DNA of 64,000 nucleotides from Deltaproteobacteria bacterium HGW-Deltaproteobacteria-6. GTDB lineage: Bacteria > Desulfobacterota > Syntrophia > Syntrophales > Smithellaceae. The notes under the pieces are model-generated. The model ran no database searches and was not told where the DNA came from. It was given only the letters and a program-made list of their open reading frames with translations. Below, piece by piece: positions 56,132 to 64,000 of the stretch; within the stretch, counting starts at the first letter, position 1, and each line of letters starts with the position of its first letter. Location: NCBI GenBank assembly GCA_002840435.1, contig PHAT01000007.1:62001-126000 (forward strand), read 5' to 3'. The position numbers and the translations under genes are program-made.

Positions 56132-57057
56132 TGACAGGTCATCCGGCCATTTTGAATGCGCTAAACGGCATGAATGCCGGGAAAATCTGGTATGACGAGC
56201 CGATGTCTCATCATGCCTCGCTGAAACTCGGCGGCAGGGCTGACGCGCTGGTGATGACCGAAAACGAAGATCAACTCGGGGAAGTTGTACGAAGGCTGAG
56301 GGGAAAGAATATTCCGTTTTTGCCGGTCGGGAATCTGACCAATATTCTCGTGCGCGACGGCGGATATCGCGGCGTTATGTTATGGATGCGCGGCCTCGAT
56401 CAACTGTCCTGCATTCTCCTGGCGGATGACCGATACGGCATCGACGCGCAGGCGGGGGTATCGCTGGCCAAGGTTGTCGCGCTGGCCGCCGCGGAGGAAT
56501 TGACCGGCCTGGAGTTTTGTGCGGGAATTCCCGGCAGTGTCGGCGGCGCCGTCTGGATGAACGCCGGCGCTTACGGCACGGAAATCAAGGATGTGGTGTC
56601 TGAGGTGACGGTGCTGGACGGCGAAGGGAAAAAGAAAAACCTGCAGCGCGACGAGATCGCGTTTGCTTACCGCCAATCCAATCTGCCCGCCGATGCCATC
56701 ATCTGCGGGGCGCGCTTTATCCTGTCCAAAGGGAATGGCGCGCAAATCAAAGGACGGATGGCTGAAATTATGAAATTACGCCAGGAAAAGCATCCCTTGC
56801 AATATCCCAACGCCGGATCGGTTTTTAAAAACCTGCCGGGGCTTCCCGCCGGGAAGCTGATTGAGGAAATGGGATTGAAAGGGTTGAGGCACGGCGACGC
56901 GCAGGTCTCGAATCAGCATGCCAACTTTATTGTGAACAAAGGCCGGGCCACAGCCTCTGATGTGCTTGCGCTGATCGGGCTTATCCGGGAAAGGGCCGGA
57001 AAAGAAAAAGGCATTGAACTGGAAACGGAAATTGTTATTGTCGGAGAAAATTTGTGA
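56131..57057 (+). CDS. murB: UDP-N-acetylenolpyruvoylglucosamine reductase MurB
   Basis: 308 residues, FAD enzyme of the short (type II) form. HASLKLGGRADALV, GNLTNILVRDGG, AGIPGSVGGAVWMNAGAYG, and NAGSVFKN with the proton-donor serine are seen. It reduces the enolpyruvyl group to make UDP-MurNAc. Overlaps murC by one base and ftsQ by four. No ddl gene lies between it and ftsQ, unlike many clusters. Confidence 0.97.
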   Translation: MTGHPAILNALNGMNAGKIWYDEPMSHHASLKLGGRADALVMTENEDQLGEVVRRLRGKNIPFLPVGNLTNILVRDGGYRGVMLWMRGLDQLSCILLADDRYGIDAQAGVSLAKVVALAAAEELTGLEFCAGIPGSVGGAVWMNAGAYGTEIKDVVSEVTVLDGEGKKKNLQRDEIAFAYRQSNLPADAIICGARFILSKGNGAQIKGRMAEIMKLRQEKHPLQYPNAGSVFKNLPGLPAGKLIEEMGLKGLRHGDAQVSNQHANFIVNKGRATASDVLALIGLIRERAGKEKGIELETEIVIVGENL

Positions 57058-57899
57058 AAGGAAAGATGAAAGTCAATCTGGAAGCCAGAAAGAACAGGCT
57101 GCGCAGGCGTCTGATCGGCGCGATGGGTGACTCTTTAAGCGCCTTGTGTCTGCTTTTGACTGCGATGGTGCTGAGCGCGGCGTTTATCTATACATACAGC
57201 TCGTTTTTAAGCGCGCCGTATTTTGAAATCAGGGAGATTTCCGTGCGGGGATTGAAGGAACTGACGGAAAAAGATATTCTGACGATGGCGAAAATTCAAC
57301 CCCGTTCCAACATTCTGGCCGTGAACACGGATACGGTGGTGAAAAGGGTGTCGGCCAATCCGTGGATTAAAAATATTTACGTCGGCCGGGAACTGCCGAA
57401 CCGTCTGGTGCTGGATATCCGCGAACGGACGCCGATTGCACTGGTGAAGCAGGCCGGGAATTTTTATCTGATGGATGTGGATGGATTTGTTTTTAAGAAA
57501 TTAAGCAAAACCGATGAAGTGGATCTGGTCATCGTGAACGGCGTCAACATTCAGAATAAAACACGATCCCCCCTGTTGACCGACGCACTGAAATTGCTGG
57601 AAATGCTGTCCACCAACGATCAGTATGCATTTCTGGGAACGGTTTCCGAGGTTCAGGTTCATGATGTTTTCGGATTGTCCCTGCTGACGGACAAGGGACT
57701 GCATCTGAAACTGGGCCGGGATAATTTTGCGGGGAAGTTGCGTCAGCTTAACATAGTTCTTGCGGATCTCGAAAAACGGGGCACCAAAAACGGTCATTTG
57801 TTCGTTGATCTGGCGGATATTTCCAAAGTAACCGTTCAACGCAAAGACGCGCTGGAAAAAGCGCAGGAGCAGAAAAAAGGTCCGCAGTATAGAATATAA
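57054..57899 (+). CDS. ftsQ: Cell division protein FtsQ
   Basis: 281 residues: cytoplasmic basic tail, one transmembrane helix (about 25-47), a POTRA domain (YFEIREISVRGLKELTEKDIL) and a beta domain with VNPWIKNIYVGRELPNRLVLDIRE-like features. It forms FtsQLB with FtsL. GTG start overlaps the murB stop; ATG 57066 is an alternative. Confidence 0.92.
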   Translation: MKGKMKVNLEARKNRLRRRLIGAMGDSLSALCLLLTAMVLSAAFIYTYSSFLSAPYFEIREISVRGLKELTEKDILTMAKIQPRSNILAVNTDTVVKRVSANPWIKNIYVGRELPNRLVLDIRERTPIALVKQAGNFYLMDVDGFVFKKLSKTDEVDLVIVNGVNIQNKTRSPLLTDALKLLEMLSTNDQYAFLGTVSEVQVHDVFGLSLLTDKGLHLKLGRDNFAGKLRQLNIVLADLEKRGTKNGHLFVDLADISKVTVQRKDALEKAQEQKKGPQYRI

Positions 57900-57927
57900 T
57901 TGACGGCTATTTCAGAAGGGTGAAACT

Positions 57928-59154
57928 ATGGCGAAAAAGAGTAATGTTCTGGTGGGAATCGATATTGGAACCACGAAGACAGCGGCGATTGTCGGCGAGG
58001 TGACGGCAACCGGGATCGATATCATCGGCGTGGGTATTTCTCCGGCTAAAGAGATGAGAAAAGGCGGCGTGGTCAATATCGACAGCGCCGTCGAGGCGAT
58101 CAAAAAGGCCGTGGAGGATGCCGAGCACATGTCCGGCTGCCGTATCAATTCCGCCTATGTCGGTATCGCCGGCAGCCATATTAAAGGGCAGAACTCGCTG
58201 GGGATTGTGGCCATCAAAGGCCGGGAAGTCGGCGAAGACGATCTGCAGCGGGCGATTGAAGCGTCCAAGGCCATTGCCATTCCCGTGGATCGCGAAATTC
58301 TGCACACACTGCCCCAGAACTATGTGGTGGACGGCCAGGACGGCATCCGTGATCCCGTGGGGATGTCGGGTGTCCGTCTGGAGGCGAAAGTGCACATTGT
58401 AACGGGCGCGGCTGCTTCCATTCAGAATGTGGTGAAATCCGTCAACCGCGTCGGTCTGGATATTGATGATATTGTTCTGGAGCAACTCGCGGCCTCCGAG
58501 GCCGTTCTCAGTAATGACGAAAAAGATCTGGGTGTCGCCCTGATCGACATTGGAGGATCAACCACCGGCATTGCCATCTTCGCGGAGGGCAGCATCAAAC
58601 ACACCGCCACGCTGCCGGTGGGCGGCAACTTTCTGACTTCGGACATCGCCACCGGGCTTCGGACGCCTTTTGCCGAGGCGGAAAAAATAAAACTGCATTA
58701 CGGCTGCGCCATGACATCGATGATTCCGAAGGAAGATACCATTGAAGTTCCCAGCGTCGGAGGCCGGGAAGCCAGAATGGTGTCGCGCCAGATTCTGGGC
58801 AGAATTGTGGAACCCCGCATGGATGAAATTCTTAATATGGCGCTCAAGGAAATTGTCCGTTCCGGTTATGAAGATCTGCTGGCGGCGGGGCTTGTATTGA
58901 CCGGCGGCACGTCGCTTTTGCCGGGAATCAGTGAAATGGCGGAGCAGATTTTTGATATGCCGGTGCGCTGCGGCTGTCCCGCGGGCGTCGGCGGTTTGAG
59001 CGATGTTGCCAATTCACCGGCCTTTGCGGTGGGTGTTGGCTTGATTATATACGGCAGTAAAAATACGTCGGGTGATTCCGTCTATCGAAAGACGGGCAAC
59101 GTCTTTAGCGAATTATTCAAAACAATTAAAAAATGGTTTTTAGATTTTTTCTAA
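57928..59154 (+). CDS. ftsA: Cell division protein FtsA
   Basis: 408 residues, actin-like ATPase. VGIDIGTTKTAAIVGEV (phosphate 1), the 1C domain region IAGSHIKGQNS, ALIDIGGSTTGIAIF (phosphate 2) and VLTGGTSLLPGI (adenosine loop) are clear; the C-terminal FKTIKKWFLDFF is an amphipathic membrane-targeting helix. It tethers FtsZ to the membrane. GAAGGG precedes the ATG. Confidence 0.97.
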   Translation: MAKKSNVLVGIDIGTTKTAAIVGEVTATGIDIIGVGISPAKEMRKGGVVNIDSAVEAIKKAVEDAEHMSGCRINSAYVGIAGSHIKGQNSLGIVAIKGREVGEDDLQRAIEASKAIAIPVDREILHTLPQNYVVDGQDGIRDPVGMSGVRLEAKVHIVTGAAASIQNVVKSVNRVGLDIDDIVLEQLAASEAVLSNDEKDLGVALIDIGGSTTGIAIFAEGSIKHTATLPVGGNFLTSDIATGLRTPFAEAEKIKLHYGCAMTSMIPKEDTIEVPSVGGREARMVSRQILGRIVEPRMDEILNMALKEIVRSGYEDLLAAGLVLTGGTSLLPGISEMAEQIFDMPVRCGCPAGVGGLSDVANSPAFAVGVGLIIYGSKNTSGDSVYRKTGNVFSELFKTIKKWFLDFF

Positions 59155-59171
59155 ACTAAGAGGGGGTGTGC

Positions 59172-60323
59172 ATGTTTGAACTAACGGAAGTATGCATCGA
59201 AAATTCAGCAAGAATTAAAGTAGTCGGTGCGGGCGGAGGCGGCGGCAACGCCGTCAATACGATGATTTCCTATACGCTCCGGGGGGTTGATTTTATCATC
59301 GCCAATACGGACGCTCAGGCGCTGGCGGCGTCTGCCGCGCCCGTTAAAATCCAGATCGGAGCGGAAGTCACCAAGGGGCTGGGGGCCGGTTCCAATCCGG
59401 ACATCGGCAAACAATCAGCCATGGAATCCCGCGATGAAATCCGCAGGCATCTGGAAGGCGCGGACATGATTTTTATCACGGCGGGCCTGGGCGGAGGCAC
59501 CGGGACCGGCGCGGCGCCGGTGATTGCGGAGGTGGCCCGCGAATGCGGCGCGCTGACCGTGGCCGTGGTGACCAAACCGTTTCAGTTTGAAGGCAAGAGA
59601 AGAAATGTCCAGGCCGAAGAAGGCATCATCGCGCTGCGCGATGTGGTGGATACCCTGATTGTAGTTCCCAATCAGCGGCTGCTCAGCCTGGGCGGTCGGG
59701 GGCTCTCGCTTCTGGATGCTTTCAAGAAAGCGGATGATATTCTCTATCAGGCCGTCAAAGGCATCTCCGATCTGATTATTGTTCCGGGGCTGATCAATCT
59801 TGATTTCGCCGATGTGAAAAACATTATGAGCAATATGGGCATGGCGCTGATGGGCACCGGAACCGCCACCGGTGAGAACCGCGCCATTGAAGCCGCGCAG
59901 CGGGCGATCTCCTCGCCGCTTCTGGAGGACAACACGATTCAGGGCGCGCAGGGCATCCTGCTCAGCATTACCGGCGGGCCGGATATGAGCCTGTATGAAG
60001 TCAACGAAGCCTCATCGCTGATTCAGTCCGAAGCGCATGAAGATGCCAATATTATTTTCGGCACGGTCATTGATGAAAACATGACGGATGAAATCCGGAT
60101 CACCGTGATTGCAACCGGTTTTGAAGACGCCATGAAGAAAAAACAGACGTCCTCCAATGTGATGCATCTGGGCGGCTTCCGGAAAGAAGATTTATCGACG
60201 CCCGCTTTTTTGCGCAAGGAAAAATCCCGCGATCAGGGCAATGTGCTGACGGTGGGTATGGGCGATGAAAGTGAAAACGTTGATATTGATATTCCCACGT
60301 TTTTGCGCCGTCAGGCGGACTAA
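59172..60323 (+). CDS. ftsZ: Cell division protein FtsZ
   Basis: 383 residues, tubulin-like GTPase. [15 protein letters not shown], the tubulin signature [10 protein letters not shown], and the variable linker leading to the conserved C-terminal peptide [10 protein letters not shown], which binds FtsA. ATG 59172 has GAGGGGG five bases upstream; a GTG two codons earlier overlaps that site. Last gene of the dcw cluster, 17 bases behind ftsA. Confidence 0.98.
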   Translation: MFELTEVCIENSARIKVVGAGGGGGNAVNTMISYTLRGVDFIIANTDAQALAASAAPVKIQIGAEVTKGLGAGSNPDIGKQSAMESRDEIRRHLEGADMIFITAGLGGGTGTGAAPVIAEVARECGALTVAVVTKPFQFEGKRRNVQAEEGIIALRDVVDTLIVVPNQRLLSLGGRGLSLLDAFKKADDILYQAVKGISDLIIVPGLINLDFADVKNIMSNMGMALMGTGTATGENRAIEAAQRAISSPLLEDNTIQGAQGILLSITGGPDMSLYEVNEASSLIQSEAHEDANIIFGTVIDENMTDEIRITVIATGFEDAMKKKQTSSNVMHLGGFRKEDLSTPAFLRKEKSRDQGNVLTVGMGDESENVDIDIPTFLRRQAD

Positions 60324-60373
60324 CAGGTTATTCGTGGCTGTCCGGCCGGGCGCAAAAGGGCTGAGGCCATGAG

Positions 60374-62080
60374 ATGTCCATGAACTGGAAACAGAAAAAA
60401 AAACACGAAGCCCTTTTGGCCCGTGAACAGGGTTTTGTAAAAAAAGTCTGGGGAACCTGCCATACGGTATGCCTGGCCTATCCGAATGTTTACCGGATCG
60501 GCATGGCCAACCTCGGGTTCCAGACGGTTTATAAAATATTTAATGAGACCCCTTCCTTTCTTTGTGAAAGAGTGTTTCTGCCCGTGTCCGGTGACGACGC
60601 TGAATTCGTCACCGGCGCGGCGGAAACAGTTAGTCTGGAAAACCGCAAACCGGTCCGCGATTTTGATATCCTGGCTTTTTCCGTCTCCTTTGAAAATGAT
60701 TACCCGTCCATCCTGAAAATGATGGATTTGAGCGGCATTCCGCTCAAGGCGAAAGACCGCGTAAGTCAGCATCCGCTGGTGATCGGCGGCGGCATCGCGC
60801 TCACGCTGAACCCCGAGCCGCTGGCTGATTTTTTTGATATATTTATTCTGGGCGAAGCAGAAGATGTTCTGCCTCGGTTCGCGCGGGTGTATGCGGATGC
60901 CATAAGCCGCGGGCTTGACCGCCACGCCCTGCTCACCTTGCTGCAAAAACAAATACCCGGCATTTATGTTCCTTCGCTCTACGCGGTGCGTTATTTCTCC
61001 GACGGGAAAATTCAGGATATGACGCCGCTTGCAGAAGGCTTACCCGCGAGAATTAAGATTTCTCCCGTTAAAAATATTGATGCTTTCTGCACAACTGAAG
61101 TGGTCAGCAGCATGGATTCGGAAATGGCGGATATGTTTCTGGTCGAGGTTAATCGGGGCTGTCCGCACCTCTGCCGGTTTTGCGCGGCAGGCTTTGTTTA
61201 CGCGCCGCCGCGTTTCCGCGGCTATGAAGAAATTATTTCGGCTATTGACTGCGGTTTAATGGTGAAAAAGAAAATAGGCCTGGTCGGCACGGCGGTTTCC
61301 GATCATCCCGATCTGGTGAAGATCTGTCAATACATTGTCGATCACGATGCCGTGACCGGCATTGGGTCTCTGCGTCTGGACCGGATGGATGAAAAGATCG
61401 TGGACGTTCTTAAGGCGGGCGGCATTGAAACGGTCGCGCTTGCGCCGGAAGCGGGAAGCCAGCGGCTGCGAGATCTGCTGCGTAAAGGGATCACCGTGGA
61501 CGATATTTTAAACGCCGCCCGGCTGCTGATTGAAAAGGAAATATCCAATCTGCGTTTGTACTTTATGGTAGGCCTGCCGACAGAAGAAGATGAAGATATT
61601 GACGCCATCATTGACCTTGCCAAAAAAATTCAGCACACGGCGCTTTGCCACACGGAAGGGAAACGGAAATTCCGGCGCATTACGCTCAGCATCAATCAGT
61701 TCATTCCCAAACCCCGGACACCGCTGCAATGGTGCGGCCTTGCGGATGTTCGGGACGTCGGCAAAAAAATAAAAAAGATCACGCAGGCGTTTCGTCAGGA
61801 CAAGCAGATCCATGTCATTGCCGACGTGCCCAAGTGGAACTACGTGCAGGCGCTCCTGTCCCTGGGCGACCGGCGTGTCGGCGATATTTTGCTGAAGGTA
61901 CACCAACTGAATGGCAACTGGATGAAGGCGCTGAAAGCGATAAACATCAACCCCGACTTCTATGTCTACCGGCAGAAAGATTTAGATGAATTTCTTCCCT
62001 GGGATATGATCGAAGTCGGCGTGCCGAAAAAAGCACTGATCAAAGAATATCAAAAAGCATTGGAAAAGTCTGATCTGTAA
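60374..62080 (+). CDS. Radical SAM protein, TIGR03960-like
   Basis: 568 residues. The N-terminal part (AYPNVYRIGMANLGFQTVYKIFN) resembles the B12-binding-like domain of TIGR03960 proteins; the radical SAM motif is C-x3-C-x2-C in GCPHLCRFCAAGF near residue 262; a FMVGLPTEEDEDIDAI segment follows. Homologues often lie beside a DUF2344 protein and RNase G, but not here. Reaction unknown, probably RNA or tRNA related. GAGG is seven bases before ATG 60374; ATG 60380 is also in frame. Confidence 0.85.
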   Translation: MSMNWKQKKKHEALLAREQGFVKKVWGTCHTVCLAYPNVYRIGMANLGFQTVYKIFNETPSFLCERVFLPVSGDDAEFVTGAAETVSLENRKPVRDFDILAFSVSFENDYPSILKMMDLSGIPLKAKDRVSQHPLVIGGGIALTLNPEPLADFFDIFILGEAEDVLPRFARVYADAISRGLDRHALLTLLQKQIPGIYVPSLYAVRYFSDGKIQDMTPLAEGLPARIKISPVKNIDAFCTTEVVSSMDSEMADMFLVEVNRGCPHLCRFCAAGFVYAPPRFRGYEEIISAIDCGLMVKKKIGLVGTAVSDHPDLVKICQYIVDHDAVTGIGSLRLDRMDEKIVDVLKAGGIETVALAPEAGSQRLRDLLRKGITVDDILNAARLLIEKEISNLRLYFMVGLPTEEDEDIDAIIDLAKKIQHTALCHTEGKRKFRRITLSINQFIPKPRTPLQWCGLADVRDVGKKIKKITQAFRQDKQIHVIADVPKWNYVQALLSLGDRRVGDILLKVHQLNGNWMKALKAININPDFYVYRQKDLDEFLPWDMIEVGVPKKALIKEYQKALEKSDL

Positions 62081-62110
62081 GCACAACCACCTGAAGGTGG
62101 CCTGAGTGGC

Positions 62111-62130
62111 AAAGGCACAAAGGCACAAAG
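62111..62130. repeat. Short tandem repeat AAAGGCAC
   Basis: Two perfect copies of AAAGGCAC (62111-62126) and a partial third. Similar strings are common in intergenic DNA of deltaproteobacteria, so it may be a remnant of a dispersed element. Confidence 0.5.
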
Positions 62131-62164
62131 AAAACATAGTCGGACTGACATTACAATATTTTAT

Positions 62165-62192
62165 CGTCATTCCGGCGAAGGCCGGAATCCAG
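62165..62192. repeat. REP-like palindrome
   Basis: ATTCCGGC (62169-62176) and GCCGGAAT (62181-62188) form a perfect 8-bp stem with loop GAAG, preceded by CGTC and followed by CCAG. This CGTCATTCCGGC... type is a widespread dispersed palindrome in many bacterial genomes. It lies in the gap between the radical SAM gene and the convergent TPR gene. Confidence 0.7.
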
Positions 62193-62299
62193 TGAATCTA
62201 TAGGGAATCACAATTGCAGTGCATTCTGAGCGATGGCATGGCCCGGTTCAACTGCAACCTTACAATGACATCTGTCGATGCATGGGGATGAGGTATTTA

Positions 62300-63508
62300 T
62301 CACTCCACGAGTTTTCTGAAATCAGCATCATTCCAGAGGGACTGAAGGTTTTTGTCCGTTTTTGCATTTCGTTTAAGGGTGCTGTTCAGCCGTATGGCTT
62401 TCTTAAGCGCTGCCAAGGCTTTTCCCTTTTCACCAGCCAGAGCGTAAAATACGGCTGCATTCCAGTTCATCCAGGAGTTGTTGGGCGCAAGGTTAAGGCT
62501 CCGGTCCAGATCTTCCCGTGCCTGCCGATGGTTGCCCAAAGCGTTGTGCGCCCACACACGGCTGGAATATGCAAAATAATTTCCTGGTTCCAACTGCGAT
62601 GCCTTGTTTAAATCCGCAAGAGCCTGATGGTAGTTGCCTATACCCAGATAAGCCCGGGCCCGGCCGATGTAGGCCCAGGAATTATTTGCGTCCAGCGTGA
62701 TCGCCTGATCTTCATCCAGAAGCGCCCGCTGGTAATCGCCGATGGAATTGTATGACATGCCCCGGTTGACGTAAATATAGGGGTTGCGGGGATCAATGTC
62801 CGCGGCTTTGTCATACACCTTCAGGGCCTGGTAATAATCCCCGACGGTATTCATCGCCCATCCCCTGTTGATATGCGCCCAGACACTGGCGGGGTTGATT
62901 TCTGCCGCCTTGTTAAACGCATTCAATGCTTCCGTATACTTTTCTTCATTCATCAAGGCAACGCCTTTATCCAGCCATTCTTTGGATTTCAATTCATCAA
63001 TGGCTTTTGAATATTCGTTCTGTTTGCCGTCGGAATTCGGTTTGGCGGTATGCGCGCTCTGCAATTCTTTTATTTTTTCTAATGCTTCGTTCACCTTACG
63101 GTTTGTTTCTTCCAGTTCCTGATTCTTCTGGCTATTGTTTCTCAGTTCGGCCAGAAGTCTGGTCACGTTCTGCGGGTCAACTGAAGCCCTGACCTTGAGA
63201 TAATAGGTTTTTCCGTCCCACTTTTCCGCGAGAATTTCGGTATGAATAATACCGGCGCTCAGGATGCTGATTTTATCCTTTGTCAACTGAAAATTCTTTA
63301 CCTCTGTTTCAGAAATCAGAAAGGTGCCGACTTCCTCCAGAAGAAGTCTTTTGACCTGCTCGAGGGCAATTGTGCGGCTCGATATTTTGCTGTCAAAATC
63401 ACTGGCCTGATAGGTGTATTCTTTGATGAATGTTTTCATTTCAGCGTGTGCCGGGAAATAACATCCGAGAATGAGCAGTGACGCTAAAATGAATTTTACG
63501 GATTTCAT
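62300..63508 (-). CDS. Secreted TPR-repeat protein
   Basis: 402 residues from ATG 63508, where GGGGA precedes; a longer frame to 63550 lacks a site. A signal peptide (1-22, ending PAHA) leads to an unrecognised domain (25-125: EYTYQASDFDSKISSRTIAL, with an FlgT-like look), a coiled coil (135-165) and about six TPR repeats (from residue 185). Periplasmic scaffold, partner unknown. The small secreted-protein gene 63 bases upstream on the same strand may be cotranscribed. Confidence 0.8.
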   Translation of the reverse strand: MKSVKFILASLLILGCYFPAHAEMKTFIKEYTYQASDFDSKISSRTIALEQVKRLLLEEVGTFLISETEVKNFQLTKDKISILSAGIIHTEILAEKWDGKTYYLKVRASVDPQNVTRLLAELRNNSQKNQELEETNRKVNEALEKIKELQSAHTAKPNSDGKQNEYSKAIDELKSKEWLDKGVALMNEEKYTEALNAFNKAAEINPASVWAHINRGWAMNTVGDYYQALKVYDKAADIDPRNPYIYVNRGMSYNSIGDYQRALLDEDQAITLDANNSWAYIGRARAYLGIGNYHQALADLNKASQLEPGNYFAYSSRVWAHNALGNHRQAREDLDRSLNLAPNNSWMNWNAAVFYALAGEKGKALAALKKAIRLNSTLKRNAKTDKNLQSLWNDADFRKLVE

Positions 63509-63571
63509 CTTTATCCCCAATGAAAAGTATGCATTCGGCTCGACGTGCATCGATAAAACGGCGCTTGTTTC

Positions 63572-63952
63572 TTATTTTTGGTTGTATATGCTGTTCGCGA
63601 CGTCGCACACTTCGATTTTCCAATTCGAATTACCGGTTATCGAGTAGAACCATCTCCGCATCAGGTAGCGCCCGGTGGAGGGATTCGACTTGCATACTGA
63701 TCCTTCGAGCATGTAGGGTGGATTATCTCCCGAATCGAACGTATAGCTGCCGCCGCGGGCAAGGAAAACCGGGGCGGTCTTCTGGTAGGCGCCGTTCTTA
63801 TCCGTGTACCACAGGGCGATTTCATAGTCGCAGCCGACGTTCATATCGACATTTTCCACATAGACTTTGGCTGCTCCCGCCTCGCGGGCGCTGGAAATGA
63901 AAAACAATGACAGTAGCACGCACATGATAATTGATGCAGCGATTCTCTTCAT
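63572..63952 (-). CDS. Small secreted protein with three cysteines
   Basis: 126 residues. A signal peptide (1-27, cleavage near AGA-A) precedes a beta-rich domain with VYVENVDMNVGCDYEIALWYTD-type strands, not longer than one compact fold. Mature cysteines are 41, 87 and 116. GGAGG stands just before the ATG. I do not recognise it. The TPR protein gene follows on the same strand, so they may form a pair. Confidence 0.65.
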   Translation of the reverse strand: MKRIAASIIMCVLLSLFFISSAREAGAAKVYVENVDMNVGCDYEIALWYTDKNGAYQKTAPVFLARGGSYTFDSGDNPPYMLEGSVCKSNPSTGRYLMRRWFYSITGNSNWKIEVCDVANSIYNQK

Positions 63953-64000
63953 AGTTACCTCCGTTCCTGATTGATAAAAACCTGCTTTTTAATGACATAT

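Overview
The window reads as a chromosomal segment from a Gram-negative, probably anaerobic bacterium of the deltaproteobacterial (Desulfobacterota, Syntrophia-like) kind. This is inferred from the gene mix: LptD, Tol-Pal and LolB-like lipoprotein genes (double membrane), CoA-transferase, acyl-CoA dehydrogenase and tandem SDR genes (acyl-CoA metabolism), SelB, a sigma-54 enhancer-binding protein, and a meso-diaminopimelate type MurE. No 16S gene is present, so the placement rests on protein resemblance only. Coding density is high. I see no rRNA, tRNA, CRISPR array, insertion sequence or prophage.

Layout: (1) 1-10.1 kb is an accessory/catabolic region: the end of a CoA-transferase gene, an orphan branched-chain-amino-acid-type substrate-binding protein, a PAS-PAS-AAA+ sigma-54 activator, an MFS permease with its own sigma-54 promoter and palindromic upstream site, a thioredoxin-fold protein without CxxC, an acyl-CoA dehydrogenase, a cyclase-family hydrolase and two small unknown genes. 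(2) 10.3-23.9 kb carries a metallo-beta-lactamase fold protein, folC, lptD, rplM-rpsI, argC, cysS, then ctpA, a divergent polysaccharide deacetylase gene, a TPR lipoprotein and a LolB-like lipoprotein. (3) 24-33.7 kb is on the minus strand: two SDR paralogues, the tol-pal cluster (tolQRAB, then pal and cpoB behind a separate promoter), and a complete EF-P lysylation set (epmB, efp, epmA). (4) 33.8-41.5 kb holds a CDF metal exporter, a lipoprotein, a large four-PAS hybrid histidine kinase, a YhaM-like nuclease and selB. (5) 41.5-60.3 kb is ruvX, mltG and a nearly complete dcw cluster: mraZ-rsmH-ftsL-ftsI-murE/murF(fused)-mraY-murD-ftsW-murG-murC-murB-ftsQ-ftsA-ftsZ. (6) The end has a radical SAM gene, short intergenic repeats, a TPR protein and a small secreted protein.

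The genes work together as envelope and division modules (dcw, Tol-Pal, LptD, CtpA, MltG) beside a regulated catabolic locus. The strongest new-looking signals are the compact sigma-54 control unit at 4.3-4.5 kb, the exact 10-bp-spaced GTGG repeats between the mraZ promoter and start, the MurE-MurF fusion, the repeated four-cysteine motif in three of four PAS domains of the kinase, and a 14-codon minicistron overlapping the murG start.
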